From Microvirga splendida (GTDB lineage Bacteria; Pseudomonadota; Alphaproteobacteria; Rhizobiales; Beijerinckiaceae): 64,000 bases of DNA. The notes beneath the pieces were generated by a model. The model was not told the DNA's origin and made no database searches. It worked only from the letters and a program-made list of their open reading frames with translations. Of this stretch, positions 36,367-45,109 are shown in pieces. Within the stretch, counting starts at the first letter, position 1. Every line of letters starts with the position of its first letter. The DNA lies in the NCBI RefSeq assembly GCF_016427565.1, contig NZ_JAELXT010000006.1, forward strand, positions 62,001 to 126,000, written 5' to 3'. The translations under genes were made by a program, and so were the position numbers.

Positions 36367-36624
36367 ATGCACGTGACGTCAGGGAGCCCTGAAGCGTTCG
36401 ATGGCGGTGACGCGTTGGCTGAACGGCTCCGCAGAGCATTGATTGCGGAGGGACGCGCTGGTTCACTTGAGGCCGAGGCTGGCAGTCCCGCCTTGCTGGT
36501 CGTGCGCCGTTATCTGGACCGCAAGGCCGATCTGTTGGAGTTTACCGTCAGCGTGCATCCGGCTGATCGATACGTCGTCTCCTCGTCCCTGCGACGCGTC
36601 GTCGAGGCGGCGAAAGAGCGGTAG
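36367..36624 (+). pseudogene. C-terminal fragment of a GntR-family regulator (UTRA domain)
   Basis: The frame encodes LLVVRRYLDRKADLLEFTVS followed by HPADRYVVSSSLRR, the end of a UTRA effector domain (R-x-Y-x-D, LE-x-S-x-S-x-HPADR). The DNA-binding domain and most of UTRA are absent, and no ribosome site precedes the ATG, so this is a relic of a chromosomal-type regulator gene carried in the element. Confidence 0.6.
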
Positions 36625-37299
36625 CAGCGCCTCTCAACCTTTGCCGGCATTGCTCATCTCATGATGCTGTGCAGGAAGGTCGGTTAATGGCACTGAACGG
36701 AAGTAGAGCGGACGTCCGTGATGCAGCGATGACCGGACTTTGGGAAAACTGCCGATTGCCTAACCTACCTGTCTCGATGCCCATTCCTGCACACTTCGTG
36801 CGGCAGTTATCCGTGTCTTCTCATGTCCTTTCGCCTCCATGTCCGCTGTCGGGCGTCGGTACTGAATAGGGCTTCTGATGGTAGTGGGTCCCATCGCCTA
36901 ACAGGATCTCGGCCAACGTCCGCGTGAGGAGATGGCAGGTCAGTCGAGTGTGGGAGAATGTGCGAGCCCTGATGTGGACTTCGCGGGGCCACCGAGCAGG
37001 CTCACCGTGCTGGTGTTCCCGTCTGCTACGCCGACCTGGTCAAACAGAGTGCCATCATCTGCAAGATGCCTGACAGCTCGCGCCCGCGGGTCGAGGGCGG
37101 CCCAATGGGCAAGAACTCGTCGTATCAAGGATTGACTTTACAACTCGAGTCCGGGTAAGCACACCGCCCGCTTGAGGAATCAATGCTCTACACGAGATCT
37201 CCGCAATGACCTGCATAGCCGCTTCCATGACCGGAGACGTGCGCCGCATACGCGCCGGCACGACGGCTACTGCATTTAGTCATTTCAAAGGGAGATCAC
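36625..37299. other. No gene recognised
   Basis: About 675 bases without a frame I can support. Composition is less coding-like than the surroundings. It holds the ribosome site (AAAGGGAG) of the gene that follows at its right end. Confidence 0.4.
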
Positions 37300-37989
37300 A
37301 TGACCTCGATTACCGTTCCTTGGACTTTCTCGACACGTAACCTTCCGGACGACGACGGCCGCGTCTACGGCTTCGGCATTACCACTCCGCACGAGACGGT
37401 TCTCGACATCACTCGGGCTACCTACGCGATCAGCCTGCTACACCGCGCGGCGGAGAACCTAGGAATCGACATTCTCCACCGTTGCGTACTCTCGTCCCTC
37501 GCGACAATTGACATCCTGCGCGCCATGGGTGTCCGCTCGGCACTGAAGTCGTTCCGCTGCGGTCATGATGTCTTCAGTGCAGAGCGGCGGCAGCGCAGCA
37601 TCACCGGATGCATCACGGCGCACAATAAGCCCGACCGCATCAACGCGCATATTGTCGTGCGTTGGGGGAGCGATTTCATTCTCGACCCGACGCTCGGACA
37701 ACTGAGGAAGCCCTGGAACGACGTCGCGACCGCGGGGGTGGTTCCTGTGCTCGCGCCTACAGTCGAATCCGTGCTGGACGCCAACTATTTCCACGCAAGG
37801 CGCTACGCGTTTGCACTAACCGACGAAGGATGCGAGATCTCGTATTTCGAGCTGCCGAAGCTCGTCGAGCATAGCACCCGTCTCTGGCGCCATGAGCCCG
37901 ACGCTCGCCCGGAGCGACGTGCGCCGCTGGTGAAAGAGGCAGTCAGGCTGATGCGGCTCGCTCCGAAGATGGGTCAAGAAGTTGTCTGA
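37300..37989 (+). CDS. Hypothetical protein with Cys-His-Asp arrangement (possible transglutaminase-like fold)
   Basis: ATG 37300 has GGGAG five bases upstream. In the 229-residue product, HRCVLSSLATIDILRAMGV places a Cys at the start of a helix, NAHIVVRWG supplies a His on a strand and FILDPTLGQ an Asp, the order and spacing of papain/transglutaminase-like enzymes. No signal peptide or membrane segment. It is a lone gene. A protease or acyltransferase-like activity is possible, but the fold is inferred from three residues only. Confidence 0.6.
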   Translation: MTSITVPWTFSTRNLPDDDGRVYGFGITTPHETVLDITRATYAISLLHRAAENLGIDILHRCVLSSLATIDILRAMGVRSALKSFRCGHDVFSAERRQRSITGCITAHNKPDRINAHIVVRWGSDFILDPTLGQLRKPWNDVATAGVVPVLAPTVESVLDANYFHARRYAFALTDEGCEISYFELPKLVEHSTRLWRHEPDARPERRAPLVKEAVRLMRLAPKMGQEVV

Positions 37990-38323
37990 GAGTATTGAGA
38001 CGCGTCCGGCAATCTTCCCGCTTTCGACCAACTTGACCAGTACAAAGCCATGTCGTGCTGGCTCACCCACGCCTGTATAGCGGCGGATTCCGGCAGCCAC
38101 GGGAGTAGGGATACTGCGACAGTCGACGGAGAGAGGAAGGGAGCGCTGCATCGGCATGGCGAAGACGTACGCGGCGGCTATGAGGGTGCACAAGAGGTCA
38201 GGAAACCGATCGCCCTTACTCCTTCCTCTCGGCCTACAGTAGGTCTTTACACCTCAGCACTGGAACTCGGTGTTATCCTCGACGAGCTTCCTGTGTCCGT
38301 CAGCGTTGAAAAAGAAACTGGGT
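37990..38323. other. No gene supported
   Basis: A minus-strand frame from 38193 begins with a hydrophobic stretch (LIAAAYVFAMPM) but uses a TTG, lacks a ribosome site and runs into the 3' end of the gene at 37989. I do not accept it as a gene. Nothing else is seen. Confidence 0.35.
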
Positions 38324-38793
38324 CAGAGCTCCACCGCCATCAGTCGGCGGATCTTCTTACCCCGCGAGAACGTCGGCAAAGGCTTCTCGGTATTGCTTGA
38401 ACACGCCGTCACCGCCCCATCCTTAATGCAACCGAAGATAGCCTGAGCGTGCGGCTCGTACCTGTTGAGGCCCATCTTGGCGACTTTCTCAACCTTGGAG
38501 TTCCTAATCCCGTGGAAGCTTGCTTCTGTTCTGGTACCTCAGAACAGGAAGCGCTGATCAACGAAGCTCAGGCCGACGACCGGAAATGAACCTGCCCGGG
38601 TTACCATCGGTTTCGTCTCGCCGCCCCCAATGCTTCTCGGATGCTTACCACCATCCGGGACCACGGCCGAGCCGCCATGTTGCGCGAAGGACATCTGTCG
38701 GTTCTTGGCGGCGACATGCCGGGCGAGTGCCACCCCTGCTGTGCCCCCGGTCGGCGGATTCAGCACCCATCCGCCGCCTGTGATTTCCGCCAT
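38324..38793 (-). pseudogene. Hypothetical protein gene with an in-frame TGA
   Basis: From ATG 38793 the frame reads AEITGGGWVLNPPTGGTAGV and runs 84 codons to a TGA at 38539-38541. It then continues in the same frame as GTRTEASFHGIRNSKVEKVA, YEPHAQAIFGCIKDGAV and FSRGKKIRRLMAVEL, with a stop at 38324-38326. Both halves have coding-like composition, so a 156-residue gene with one nonsense codon is the simplest reading. The family is unknown. If the TGA is a real end, the first half would be an 84-residue protein. Confidence 0.42.
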
Positions 38794-39072
38794 CCCAACA
38801 CCGCATGAGTTTCAATGAGATGACAGAGCCCCCAGTCCCTGAAACAAACTAGGGTGCTGATGATGAATCCATTTCTGAAATTTCGTAAGGAGCGTCTCAG
38901 CGCGGTCGCGAATAGCCCCACATGAGCTGCCCCCACCGGGTCCCTCGGCAGCGGCCAAATCAGTTGACGGATGGCGGTCGGTCGGCCTATGCGCCCTCTG
39001 TGACTCCTTCGGCCCCAAAGCGCTCCGCCGATCCTGTCCAGCAGACCTCCACCAACCACAAGGCCAGAGTAA
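38794..39072. other. No gene supported
   Basis: Short overlapping frames on the minus strand show no family features. The right end holds the upstream region of the next gene (AGGCCAGAG before its ATG). Confidence 0.35.
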
Positions 39073-39726
39073 ATGCGTTGCGAAAATCCAGATGAGTCGA
39101 TTCTCGGGAAGCTATCTCTGCGTGAGGTCAAGGACATCATCGAGATGGTGACGAAATACAGTCCGTCAAAGACTGGCAACATCCCGGTCACAAGCAACGG
39201 ATACTATTGTTATCCAGATCCACGGCTAGAGGATCTGGGCCACAGATCCTCATCGGACGACGAGGGCTGGCCCAGGGAGCGGGATATTGCCCTCTACAGG
39301 TACAAGGATGCACGAAGGGAATACGGTGAATACGTCTGGCAAGTAAAGGTCGGATGGGAGTCAACCAACGGGGAAGATTTCGACTACATCGAGAATCCTC
39401 CTGTGGGAGAAAAATTCAAGCTCAACAACTATTGGATACAAAGAGAGATCGATACTCTCGCAGAAGAGCTGACCGCTTTGAGAGATCTTTGTTCCGGATT
39501 GGATCACAGCACGAGCACACTCGAAGAATGGGCTGCCTCCGGCCTTGGAGCTGCGATCGTTTGCTGCGAGGCTTGGTGCAGCCGCGACATCGTATATGTG
39601 CAGAACGATTGGCTCATCGAGCGTGCGAAATTAGGCCTCTCGCTCTCGGATCTCATGGGGCGCATAAGATGCACTAAATGCGGAAAGCGAAATGCCAAAC
39701 TGCGTCCCTATCCAAACCGCGCGTGA
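39073..39726 (+). CDS. Hypothetical protein with C-terminal zinc knuckle
   Basis: The 217-residue product has a charged, soluble N-terminal part and ends with GLSLSDLMGRIRCTKCGKRN followed by AKLRPYPNRA. The C-x2-C with basic residues is a tail seen in many small rhizobial proteins. A second pair, CCEAWCSRDI, precedes it. No catalytic motif is seen. AGGCCAGAG lies upstream of the ATG. Function unknown. Confidence 0.6.
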   Translation: MRCENPDESILGKLSLREVKDIIEMVTKYSPSKTGNIPVTSNGYYCYPDPRLEDLGHRSSSDDEGWPRERDIALYRYKDARREYGEYVWQVKVGWESTNGEDFDYIENPPVGEKFKLNNYWIQREIDTLAEELTALRDLCSGLDHSTSTLEEWAASGLGAAIVCCEAWCSRDIVYVQNDWLIERAKLGLSLSDLMGRIRCTKCGKRNAKLRPYPNRA

Positions 39727-39761
39727 CTAGATCCGGGCGATCTCCCCTTGTAGTTGTCCAA

Positions 39762-40097
39762 TCAGTAATGATCCTGCCACCGCGGTGGCATGTGTACACG
39801 ATAGAACTCCACCATCTTCCGGTAGGTCTCGGTCGCCTTCTCCGCCGCCACCTTGCGCGTGGGCTGGACGCCGTTGCTGGCATAGGGGCAGCGCGGGCCG
39901 GGAAAGGTCGCGGTCACGCTCCACGTCCACATCCCTGCCTGCGGTCCGGCATCGATCTGGTGCACGCCAGCGACGTACGTGTCCCACAGGCCGTCACCCT
40001 CCCTGTGGGGCTTGTGCTCGTTGAAGAGGGTGAAGCACGTCGGCAGCCAGGAAGAGTCCGGCCATGCCTCAGAGGTACGCCTCCAATTGAGCTTCAT
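39762..40097 (-). CDS. Small hypothetical protein
   Basis: A 111-residue product starting MKLNWRRTSEAWPDSSWLPT, with GAGAG five bases before the ATG. Contains WTWSVTATFPGPRCPYASNG and ends VHMPPRWQDHY. It resembles short hypothetical proteins of rhizobial plasmids, soluble, no known motif. It lies downstream on the same strand as nothing else close, so it is probably transcribed alone. Confidence 0.5.
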   Translation of the reverse strand: MKLNWRRTSEAWPDSSWLPTCFTLFNEHKPHREGDGLWDTYVAGVHQIDAGPQAGMWTWSVTATFPGPRCPYASNGVQPTRKVAAEKATETYRKMVEFYRVHMPPRWQDHY

Positions 40098-40197
40098 AGG
40101 CTCTCACGTGCCCGTCCTTGCGGTTCTCGGCAAGGATCGCAGGTGCGTTGGCCCATCCAGTCGCCCAACCATCTGAGCAGGTCATCCATGGTGACGC

Positions 40198-41187
40198 CTA
40201 CTTCTGCGGCGGTACGATCATCGGCCACCCGTCGGGGCCGAGAACCTCTTGGAAGCCGTCGAACTGATTCTTTGGACCCACGCGCTTGCGCTCTTGGTAC
40301 ATGGTCCCGTTCCGGCAGTGAGTGATCTTGTCGCCTTTCGACGAAGAGATGCGATACTGCCGTTCGATTTCGGGCGTGACAGTCTCAGCCTTGTCCAGCA
40401 GGTATTCCCTCAGGTCACTGGCAAGCTCCGTGACGTTTTCGTCCTTTAAGGCCATGTAAAGGCCCCAGTCGCTCACCAACCTCTCTTCCCGTTCGGAGAG
40501 CTCGCCGCACTTGGCCTTGAGCCACTCCGCCATTGCCGGAATGAAGCCGTTTAGGTCGCGCTCGGCTTCCTCCCGCGTCAGGATTTCCATCTCCGAGGAT
40601 GACACGCGCAGCATCCGTCTGAGGTAAGCGTCGCCCACGCCCATTTCTACAAGGTATGCCTTGATCTGCTCAATCACGGCACTGTACTTGGCGTTGGCCT
40701 GCTCAAGCGGCAACTTCGCGAAGAACGCCTCCTCATAACGAGGCCTGTGAAGCCCGAGCACATAGCCAGAGCGATGTATGCCCGCCGCGTAGATCAAGAA
40801 ACACGAGGACAGGCAGACGCATTCTGAGGACACCTCGGGTGATCCGCCAACGAAGCAAATGCGCTGCCCATCCCCGTCCTCGGTTGGGGCGCTGGTGCGC
40901 AGCAGCCTCTTTCGAACGGTGCGCCCGATCTGTATGGCCTCGGCCACGTCGCCGCCCGGCGAGCGGAGACCCAGCGATCTGATCGAGGCACCCTCCTTGT
41001 CGAGCAACTCCTCGAAACGCCTAGCGTCCCCAGGAACGATCGTTCCGCTCATCTCAATGATGGCGCCATACCTTGCGACCGAGCATGGCGCTGTGCAGGG
41101 AAAATGGAATGCCTTGAAATCGGCGGCAAAAGCACTCCCGCAAGTCAAGATCGACAACAATGCCATTGTCACCGCCCGCAGCAACAT
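40198..41187 (-). CDS. Exported ClpP-like (clan SK) protein
   Basis: ATG 41187 (GGGGGTGG upstream) gives 329 residues with a signal peptide (AVTMALLSILTCGSAFAA). The mature part matches periplasmic ClpP/crotonase-fold proteins of the COG3904 type: MSGTIVPGDARRFEELL, SLGLRSPGGDVAEAIQIGR, then ECVCLSSCFLIYAAGIHR where the Ser of SSC is in the position of the ClpP nucleophile, and GLHRPRY. The C-terminal 150 residues are helical. Such proteins are common in Rhizobiales with no assigned role. The upstream neighbour on the same strand is broken. Confidence 0.65.
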   Translation of the reverse strand: MLLRAVTMALLSILTCGSAFAADFKAFHFPCTAPCSVARYGAIIEMSGTIVPGDARRFEELLDKEGASIRSLGLRSPGGDVAEAIQIGRTVRKRLLRTSAPTEDGDGQRICFVGGSPEVSSECVCLSSCFLIYAAGIHRSGYVLGLHRPRYEEAFFAKLPLEQANAKYSAVIEQIKAYLVEMGVGDAYLRRMLRVSSSEMEILTREEAERDLNGFIPAMAEWLKAKCGELSEREERLVSDWGLYMALKDENVTELASDLREYLLDKAETVTPEIERQYRISSSKGDKITHCRNGTMYQERKRVGPKNQFDGFQEVLGPDGWPMIVPPQK

Positions 41188-41572
41188 ATCCACCCCCCAA
41201 TGTAAGGGCACGACAGTAGCCTAGCAGTTGGGTGTCGTCGACGGGTCGTTCGTAGAGCACTAAAGGAAGGGGCGACCCGAAGGCCGCCCGCTGGCGTTCT
41301 CTGGATTTCGCCGTCGGCCACTTCGGCGGCTCGATCTCCCTGCCCTGGATGTCGATCACCCGCACCTGGAGGCCGCGTTCGGCAGCCGCGGCGTCGGCGA
41401 TCTGACGAGCCTCCTCGAAGGGACGCAGGGAAGCGACGATCTAGGCCTCACCCCCCTGCCATGCGGAGTGGACCGAGTTCTGGACGTAGCGCCAGTTGGT
41501 GCAGAGCAGGACGGCCCATGTCCGCGAGTTGGCCGGCACCCGCTGGATGGCGATGAAGCTCTCGGCGGTCAT
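41054..41572 (-). pseudogene. Hypothetical protein gene with TAG at codon 44
   Basis: ATG 41572 overlaps the stop of the upstream gene (ATGA). The frame reads TAESFIAIQRVPANSRTWAV and LLCTNWRYVQNSVHSAWQGG, meets TAG at 41441-41443, and continues in frame as IVASLRPFEEARQIADAAAA, ERGLQVRVIDIQGREIEPPK. The smooth continuation suggests a Glu or Gln codon changed to TAG. The frame stays open to 41054, across the start of the next gene, so the original end was probably earlier, near 41240. Family unknown. Confidence 0.5.
41270..41289 (-). terminator. TTCG-loop hairpin, possible terminator
   Basis: On the minus strand GGGCGGCC-TTCG-GGTCGCCC forms an 8-bp stem with one G-T pair and a stable UUCG-type loop, followed by CTTCCTTT. 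It lies at the 3' part of the broken gene 41054-41572. A closely similar hairpin lies at 44805-44824. Confidence 0.4.
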
Positions 41573-42030
41573 GCACGCTTCCCGATGGTCCCGATGCTCG
41601 CCTCGGCCGCGAGTGCCTCCTCGTTAAGGGAGGCCTTCTGCTTGCCGTTTTCCCAGACGACCGTCGCGCCCTTGCGGATGGCATCGAGCGTCGGGACGAT
41701 GCCGTTCAGCGCCGCTGCGAGGTCCTTACGCGTGATGGTGGGTTCCACCTTCCAGGAGCGGAGGACGCCGAAGTTCTTGTCCCTCTCGGCCTCAAGCCCG
41801 TCGGGGAATGTCTCGTTGAAAGCGAAGAACGCGTCACCGTTGGAGAGCACGAAGACGAGGTCCACCGCAGGCGGCAGGGAGCCGTCCTTCTCCTGAAACG
41901 CCAGCTTCGCCCCATCCCCGGAACCGTAGGCCTTTGTGAGCTCCAGAATGGCTTCCTTTGTGTACGGCGGTTCTCTTGAGCCGTCGAAGATTTCGAACTC
42001 TTCAGCCACTCGATGCTCCTCTCTACTCAT
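41569..42030 (-). CDS. Hypothetical protein
   Basis: The 153-residue product (AGGGG 8 bases upstream of ATG 42030) contains VDLVFVLSNGDAFFAFNETF and VGTIGK-like tail residues, with a mixed alpha/beta pattern. It is followed, with ATGA overlap, by the TAG-interrupted gene, so the two formed an operon. A similar short phrase (AFSFNERFPEG) occurs in the protein at 43304-43567, hinting at distant relationship between these two small proteins. No known function. Confidence 0.5.
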   Translation of the reverse strand: MSREEHRVAEEFEIFDGSREPPYTKEAILELTKAYGSGDGAKLAFQEKDGSLPPAVDLVFVLSNGDAFFAFNETFPDGLEAERDKNFGVLRSWKVEPTITRKDLAAALNGIVPTLDAIRKGATVVWENGKQKASLNEEALAAEASIGTIGKRA

Positions 42031-42089
42031 TGCGGCGCCCCTGCGCCTCTTGGGAAGGTGCTACCTCGCTGAGCCGATCCCGGCAAGGC

Positions 42090-42421
42090 TCAGAGCGTCG
42101 CCCATACCCTGCCGTCGACCTCCGGCACGACGAGTTGCGCGACGTACACGGGGACGAAGCCCGGCCTGATCGTGAAAGTCGGTCCCATAAACGGGTTGTA
42201 GCCGATCTCGACCAGCTCGGCGTCGACGACGTCGCGAGGATCGCCCTCGATCCAGGCATGCACGTTGCGCTGTCCCTCTCGGATCGCGCGCTGCCTACCT
42301 CCCTCACAGATCTACATCGTACAGGAACGGAGGAGAATCCGAGGCTCTGGGCGATGACGCGGTCGTCCTTACGCACGCTCGAGCTGCCTTTCGTCAGGTT
42401 CCGGTAGACGTATACGACCAT
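42090..42421 (-). pseudogene. Small conserved hypothetical gene, frameshift plus TAG
   Basis: The start (VVYVYRNLTKGSSSVRKDDR then VIAQS) follows a pattern I associate with short alphaproteobacterial proteins (V-W-V-Y-R-N-L-x-K-G...SV). One base later another frame continues ILLRSCTM, a TAG, then ICEGGRQRAIREGQRNVHAW, which matches the expected G-R-Q-R...NVHA part, and DAELVEIGYNPFMGPTFTIR to a TGA at 42090-42092. ATG 42421 overlaps the upstream stop (TGATG). Two lesions make it non-functional. Confidence 0.5.
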
Positions 42422-42684
42422 CAATCACGCTCCCCCGGGGGCGTGAAAATCCCGTAATCGTCGAGAAGGTTTCTGAGGTGCACGTCTAGCAGGTCACTTT
42501 CGATATCCTGCTTGAGGCATGCAGCCATTCCCTCGGCGTAGTGCCTGGGACAGGTCGAACCCTTGCGTCGCCAAGTCGGCCGGTGATCGACTTGGAGGGT
42601 GACCCGGTCATTTGGCTCGGTACCGCCAACGATGGTCACGCGGTACTCGGGCGGAAGCCAGTCGTCCTGAATCTCAGTCACCAT
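42421..42684 (-). CDS. Small hypothetical protein
   Basis: I choose ATG 42684 (CGGAG six bases upstream), giving 87 residues beginning MVTEIQDDWLPPEYRVTIVG and ending DDYGIFTPPGERD. An earlier ATG at 42783 lies inside the remains of the DUF4262 gene in the same frame. Soluble, mostly alpha/beta, no recognised motif. Its stop overlaps the next broken gene's start. Confidence 0.45.
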   Translation of the reverse strand: MVTEIQDDWLPPEYRVTIVGGTEPNDRVTLQVDHRPTWRRKGSTCPRHYAEGMAACLKQDIESDLLDVHLRNLLDDYGIFTPPGERD

Positions 42685-43220
42685 TCCATACACTCCGAAT
42701 GTCGCAAGGTGGCTCCCTGAGTGCGAAATGGAAGGGTCACTAGCGAGCAGGGGGGGATCGCCATGGAGATCGAGGAAGGACATCTGAACGGCCGCATGCC
42801 GGAGATCGCAGCCTTGTTCCCATGGGAACAGGCCCTCAGCGTCCGGCAGGATCAGTTGTACGCCGTCGAACGCCCTCCCGAGGATCGCACGGCCAGCGCT
42901 CGAGTGTCGGACGGTGGGCCTGCTCTTGATCGGCCGGAAGGCTGCCGGATAGCCTCTATGATCTGATCCGCTAGCGTTGCGCGGTCGAAGCGCATGCCGC
43001 CCTTGACGTGGTTGCCCGCGACGTTGAGGAGGGGACCCGCCTGTTCGGGGTGGAGGCCGACTAGGAAGATCTCAGGGTGGTGGAACGGAGCTTGCGAGAG
43101 GCCGACAGTGTAGCTGTACGGTGGATGCATGTCGTCAGGGAGGACGGCTTGGACCATCCATCCGCGCTGGGCAATGATTTCACGCGCGCGGCGGATGTAG
43201 TCGTCGAACGGTCCTGCCAT
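42685..43220 (-). pseudogene. DUF4262-family gene with a one-base deletion
   Basis: From ATG 43220, FDDYIRRAREIIAQRGWMVQ, PPYSYTVGLSQAPFHHPEIF and LVGLHPEQAGPLLN are clear DUF4262 signatures. After DQII the frame is lost. One base further, near 42953, the next frame resumes with GYPAAFRPIKSRPTV, FDGVQLILPDAEGLFPWEQG and CDLRHAAVQ, the usual DUF4262 C-terminus. A single missing base explains it. The original stop is not visible, so the end is approximate. DUF4262 proteins have no established role. Confidence 0.6.
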
Positions 43221-43303
43221 GTCGTGTTCCCGCGGGGCCGGATGCCCCAGGGACATATGCCCCGGGCGGGGCGCTTGGGGAGCCCGTTCGAAAATTCAGG
43301 CGG

Positions 43304-43567
43304 CTATGCGCTCTCCTGCTCCAGCATGTAGCCACGGCGGTCGCGCGTTGCGACGTAGACGTGGGTCCTCAAGGCCTGTGGTTGCCACAGGTGCAGGAAG
43401 TCCTTCGCGAAGTCGTCATTGTCGGTCAGAGCGAAGGTGATGGCTTCCTTGATTGTGCCGAAGTCGCCCAAGTAGTCGTTCATGCCGCCCTCCGGAAAGC
43501 GCTCGTTGAACGAGAACGCGACGTAGTGACCGACCTTCGCTCTCGTCAGAAAACCAAATAAACCCAT
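43304..43567 (-). CDS. Small hypothetical protein
   Basis: ATG 43567 with GAGGGG four bases upstream gives 87 residues: MGLFGFLTRAKVGHYVAFSF, NERFPEGGMNDYLGDFGTIK and a C-terminal YVATRDRRGYMLEQESA. The phrase F-A-F-N-E-x-F-P-[DE]-G is shared with the protein at 41569-42030. No domain known. Confidence 0.5.
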   Translation of the reverse strand: MGLFGFLTRAKVGHYVAFSFNERFPEGGMNDYLGDFGTIKEAITFALTDNDDFAKDFLHLWQPQALRTHVYVATRDRRGYMLEQESA

Positions 43568-43831
43568 CTGCCCCTCTGGCTCCCGTGTTTTGCAGCATCT
43601 TGCGACGTACGGAGGAGCGAGGAAAGGGGCGTCCTTGCAGAATGGAAGCCACGCGACGTCGCCAAATGTCACGCTGCCCCTCCCTGTAGTGTGTGAGCCA
43701 ATGCTTTCTGTTGCAGGGGTCGATGAAGTCCTTAACAGGGTATGTCATCACCATCTGTAGCTTGCCGGCCGAAAAAGAAAAGGCAGCCGACATAGCCACC
43801 TCGGTGCCGTCCACGGGGATCAGGAGGTCGC
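43568..43831. other. No gene supported
   Basis: A minus-strand frame (43814 down) reads AFSFSAGKLQMVMTYPVKDF and NRKHWLTHYREGQRD, which looks partly coding, but it uses no convincing start and runs into the next gene. It may be a relic of a short gene. Confidence 0.3.
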
Positions 43832-44122
43832 CTAACAGTCGTCATCCTCCCACAGCCACTTGGGTGCGATCTCCTCGACCTGCCGCGTCGCCTCGTGGCG
43901 AGTGCGGCTGCGTACGTCCTGCCATGCAGCTAGAACCGAGTGCGCTGTCCAGTTGTAGGGTTCGCTCTTTCAGCCAGCGCGATCCCTAATGACGTCGCCC
44001 CGGCACACGCCGTCAAGGTAGAGTTCGTCGCCATCGGCGATGAGCATAGGCCGCCATGACAGACCCTTGTTCGTGGGCGGAGCGGCGGGATGGATCGCCT
44101 GTTCGAGGAGAGTGTCATCCAT
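43832..44122 (-). pseudogene. Small hypothetical gene with in-frame TGA, paralogue of its upstream neighbour
   Basis: ATG 44122 overlaps the stop of the preceding gene (TGATG). The frame reads MDDTLLEQAIHPAAPPTNKG, LSWRPMLIADGDELYLDGVC, then TGA at 43970-43972, then in the same frame KSEPYNWTAHSVLAAWQDVR, HEATRQVEEIAPKWLWEDDD and a stop. The layout (short start, DELYLDG, Y-x-W, E-A-x-R/x) parallels the upstream gene (DHLFIDG, YDWYLSNRK, EEAMRLAEE), so these are tandem paralogues. The TGA probably replaced a Trp codon. Confidence 0.5.
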
Positions 44123-44394
44123 CACGCGGCCTCCGGCTCGAATTCGCGGAGCTTTTCCTCGGCGAGACGCATGGCTTCCTCGCGCGTGTCCACCACCCCA
44201 CGGCAGCCCGAATGCCCGAAAACGATATGGTAGGTGGACTTGCGATTGCTGAGGTACCAGTCGTAGCGCCCGTCGCGCAGGTGAAGGATGCGCTCCACGT
44301 ACTCGCCGTCGATGAACAGGTGGTCGTCCTCGGAATCTGCCGACGGCACCCACGCGATGCCGTTCCCCTTCGCCTCGATCAGCGCATCTCTCAA
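44122..44394 (-). CDS. Small hypothetical protein, tandem paralogue pair member
   Basis: The likely start is TTG 44394, which overlaps the upstream stop (TTGA) and aligns with the start of the paralogue. The 90-residue product contains NGIAWVPSADSEDDHLFIDG, YVERILHLRDGRYDWYLSNR and DTREEAMRLAEEKLREFEPE. Probably a small beta-sheet domain plus helix. Function unknown; no strong ribosome site, consistent with translational coupling. Confidence 0.45.
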   Translation of the reverse strand: MRDALIEAKGNGIAWVPSADSEDDHLFIDGEYVERILHLRDGRYDWYLSNRKSTYHIVFGHSGCRGVVDTREEAMRLAEEKLREFEPEAA

Positions 44395-44741
44395 CGCGCG
44401 GGCCAGACGCTGGTGCAAGCATCGAAGGGTCGCCTCCGGCTCATGCTTATAGACTTCGCTCTGGCCTGAGCGAGCTTGCGTTCGAGCTTCCGGATTTCCT
44501 CGCCTTCCGCCCGCGCGATGTCCCGCCACTTGGAAAGCTCGGCCACCTGCGCCTTCAAGGACTCAGCAGCGTCGACGGCCTCCCTGCGCCAATCCAGAGC
44601 CTGCTTCAATCCGGCCACGCACTCCTGCGCCTCCTTCTCGGCCGCAAGCTGGGCCACCCATGCTTGGTAGAGCATCGCCCGCAGCTCATTCCGGTCCTTG
44701 CCCTCGGTCTCATCGATCTCGATCTCGTGTGCGTCCCGCAT
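44391..44741 (-). CDS. Small coiled-coil hypothetical protein
   Basis: The ATG at 44741 (preceded by GGGGGA, 8 bases away) gives 116 residues. AQLAAEKEAQECVAGLKQAL, RREAVDAAESLKAQVAELSK and EGEEIRKLERKLAQARAKSI form continuous heptad-like helices, so a coiled coil is expected. First of three overlapping small genes. A TTCG hairpin and a palindrome lie upstream (44805-44863). Confidence 0.5.
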   Translation of the reverse strand: MRDAHEIEIDETEGKDRNELRAMLYQAWVAQLAAEKEAQECVAGLKQALDWRREAVDAAESLKAQVAELSKWRDIARAEGEEIRKLERKLAQARAKSISMSRRRPFDACTSVWPAR

Positions 44742-44804
44742 CTCCATTCCCCCGTTGCAATCATGGTGCTCTCGATGGTGAGTCTGCCGGCGCGGAGAAT
44801 GAAA

Positions 44805-44824
44805 GGGCGCTCCGAAGGACGCCC
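44805..44824 (-). terminator. TTCG-loop hairpin, terminator or leader attenuator
   Basis: On the minus strand GGGCGTCC-TTCG-GAGCGCCC (one mismatch) is followed by TTTC. It lies between the palindrome at 44850 and the gene starting at 44741, so a transcript from a promoter near the palindrome would pass through it. Confidence 0.4.
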
Positions 44825-44849
44825 GCTTGCCTGTAACACACTGTCGAAG

Positions 44850-44863
44850 TTTCAAATTTGAAA
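44850..44863. promoter_or_regulatory. Palindrome TTTCAAATTTGAAA, putative operator
   Basis: A perfect 14-base palindrome within a longer imperfect one (AAGTTTCAAATTTGAAAACTT lies around it, one base short of symmetry). It precedes the minus-strand gene group starting at 44741. Related palindromes occur at 45952 and 48492. Confidence 0.45.
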
Positions 44864-45109
44864 ACTTGTGTAAGTATTACGTCACGTGAGGACCAGGCAG
44901 CCCGCTCCATCACTCGTTGACGGTCATGGCACTCTTCCCGCTCAGCACCGCGGCCAGTACCCACTCCCGCCAAACGGCGGCGGCGACGCATCGTTTGCCA
45001 TCGGCCGAGCACGGGAGGAGGATGTATGCCGCTGGTACCCACATGTGAGATGCCCCGAGCCGATATCCTTCCTGCATCTGGCGTGGCGGTGAAAGATTCG
45101 ACCGTGTCG

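Noticed and set aside
37816..38193. 125-codon minus-strand frame with a hydrophobic start
   Set aside because: TTG start without ribosome site, and it overlaps the 3' end of a better gene by 170 bases.
5687..44000. Idea that TAG is read as an amino acid in this element, since five broken genes have in-frame TAG
   Set aside because: Other broken genes have TGA or frameshifts, intact genes do not use internal TAG, and no suppressor tRNA is seen. Ordinary nonsense mutation explains the data.
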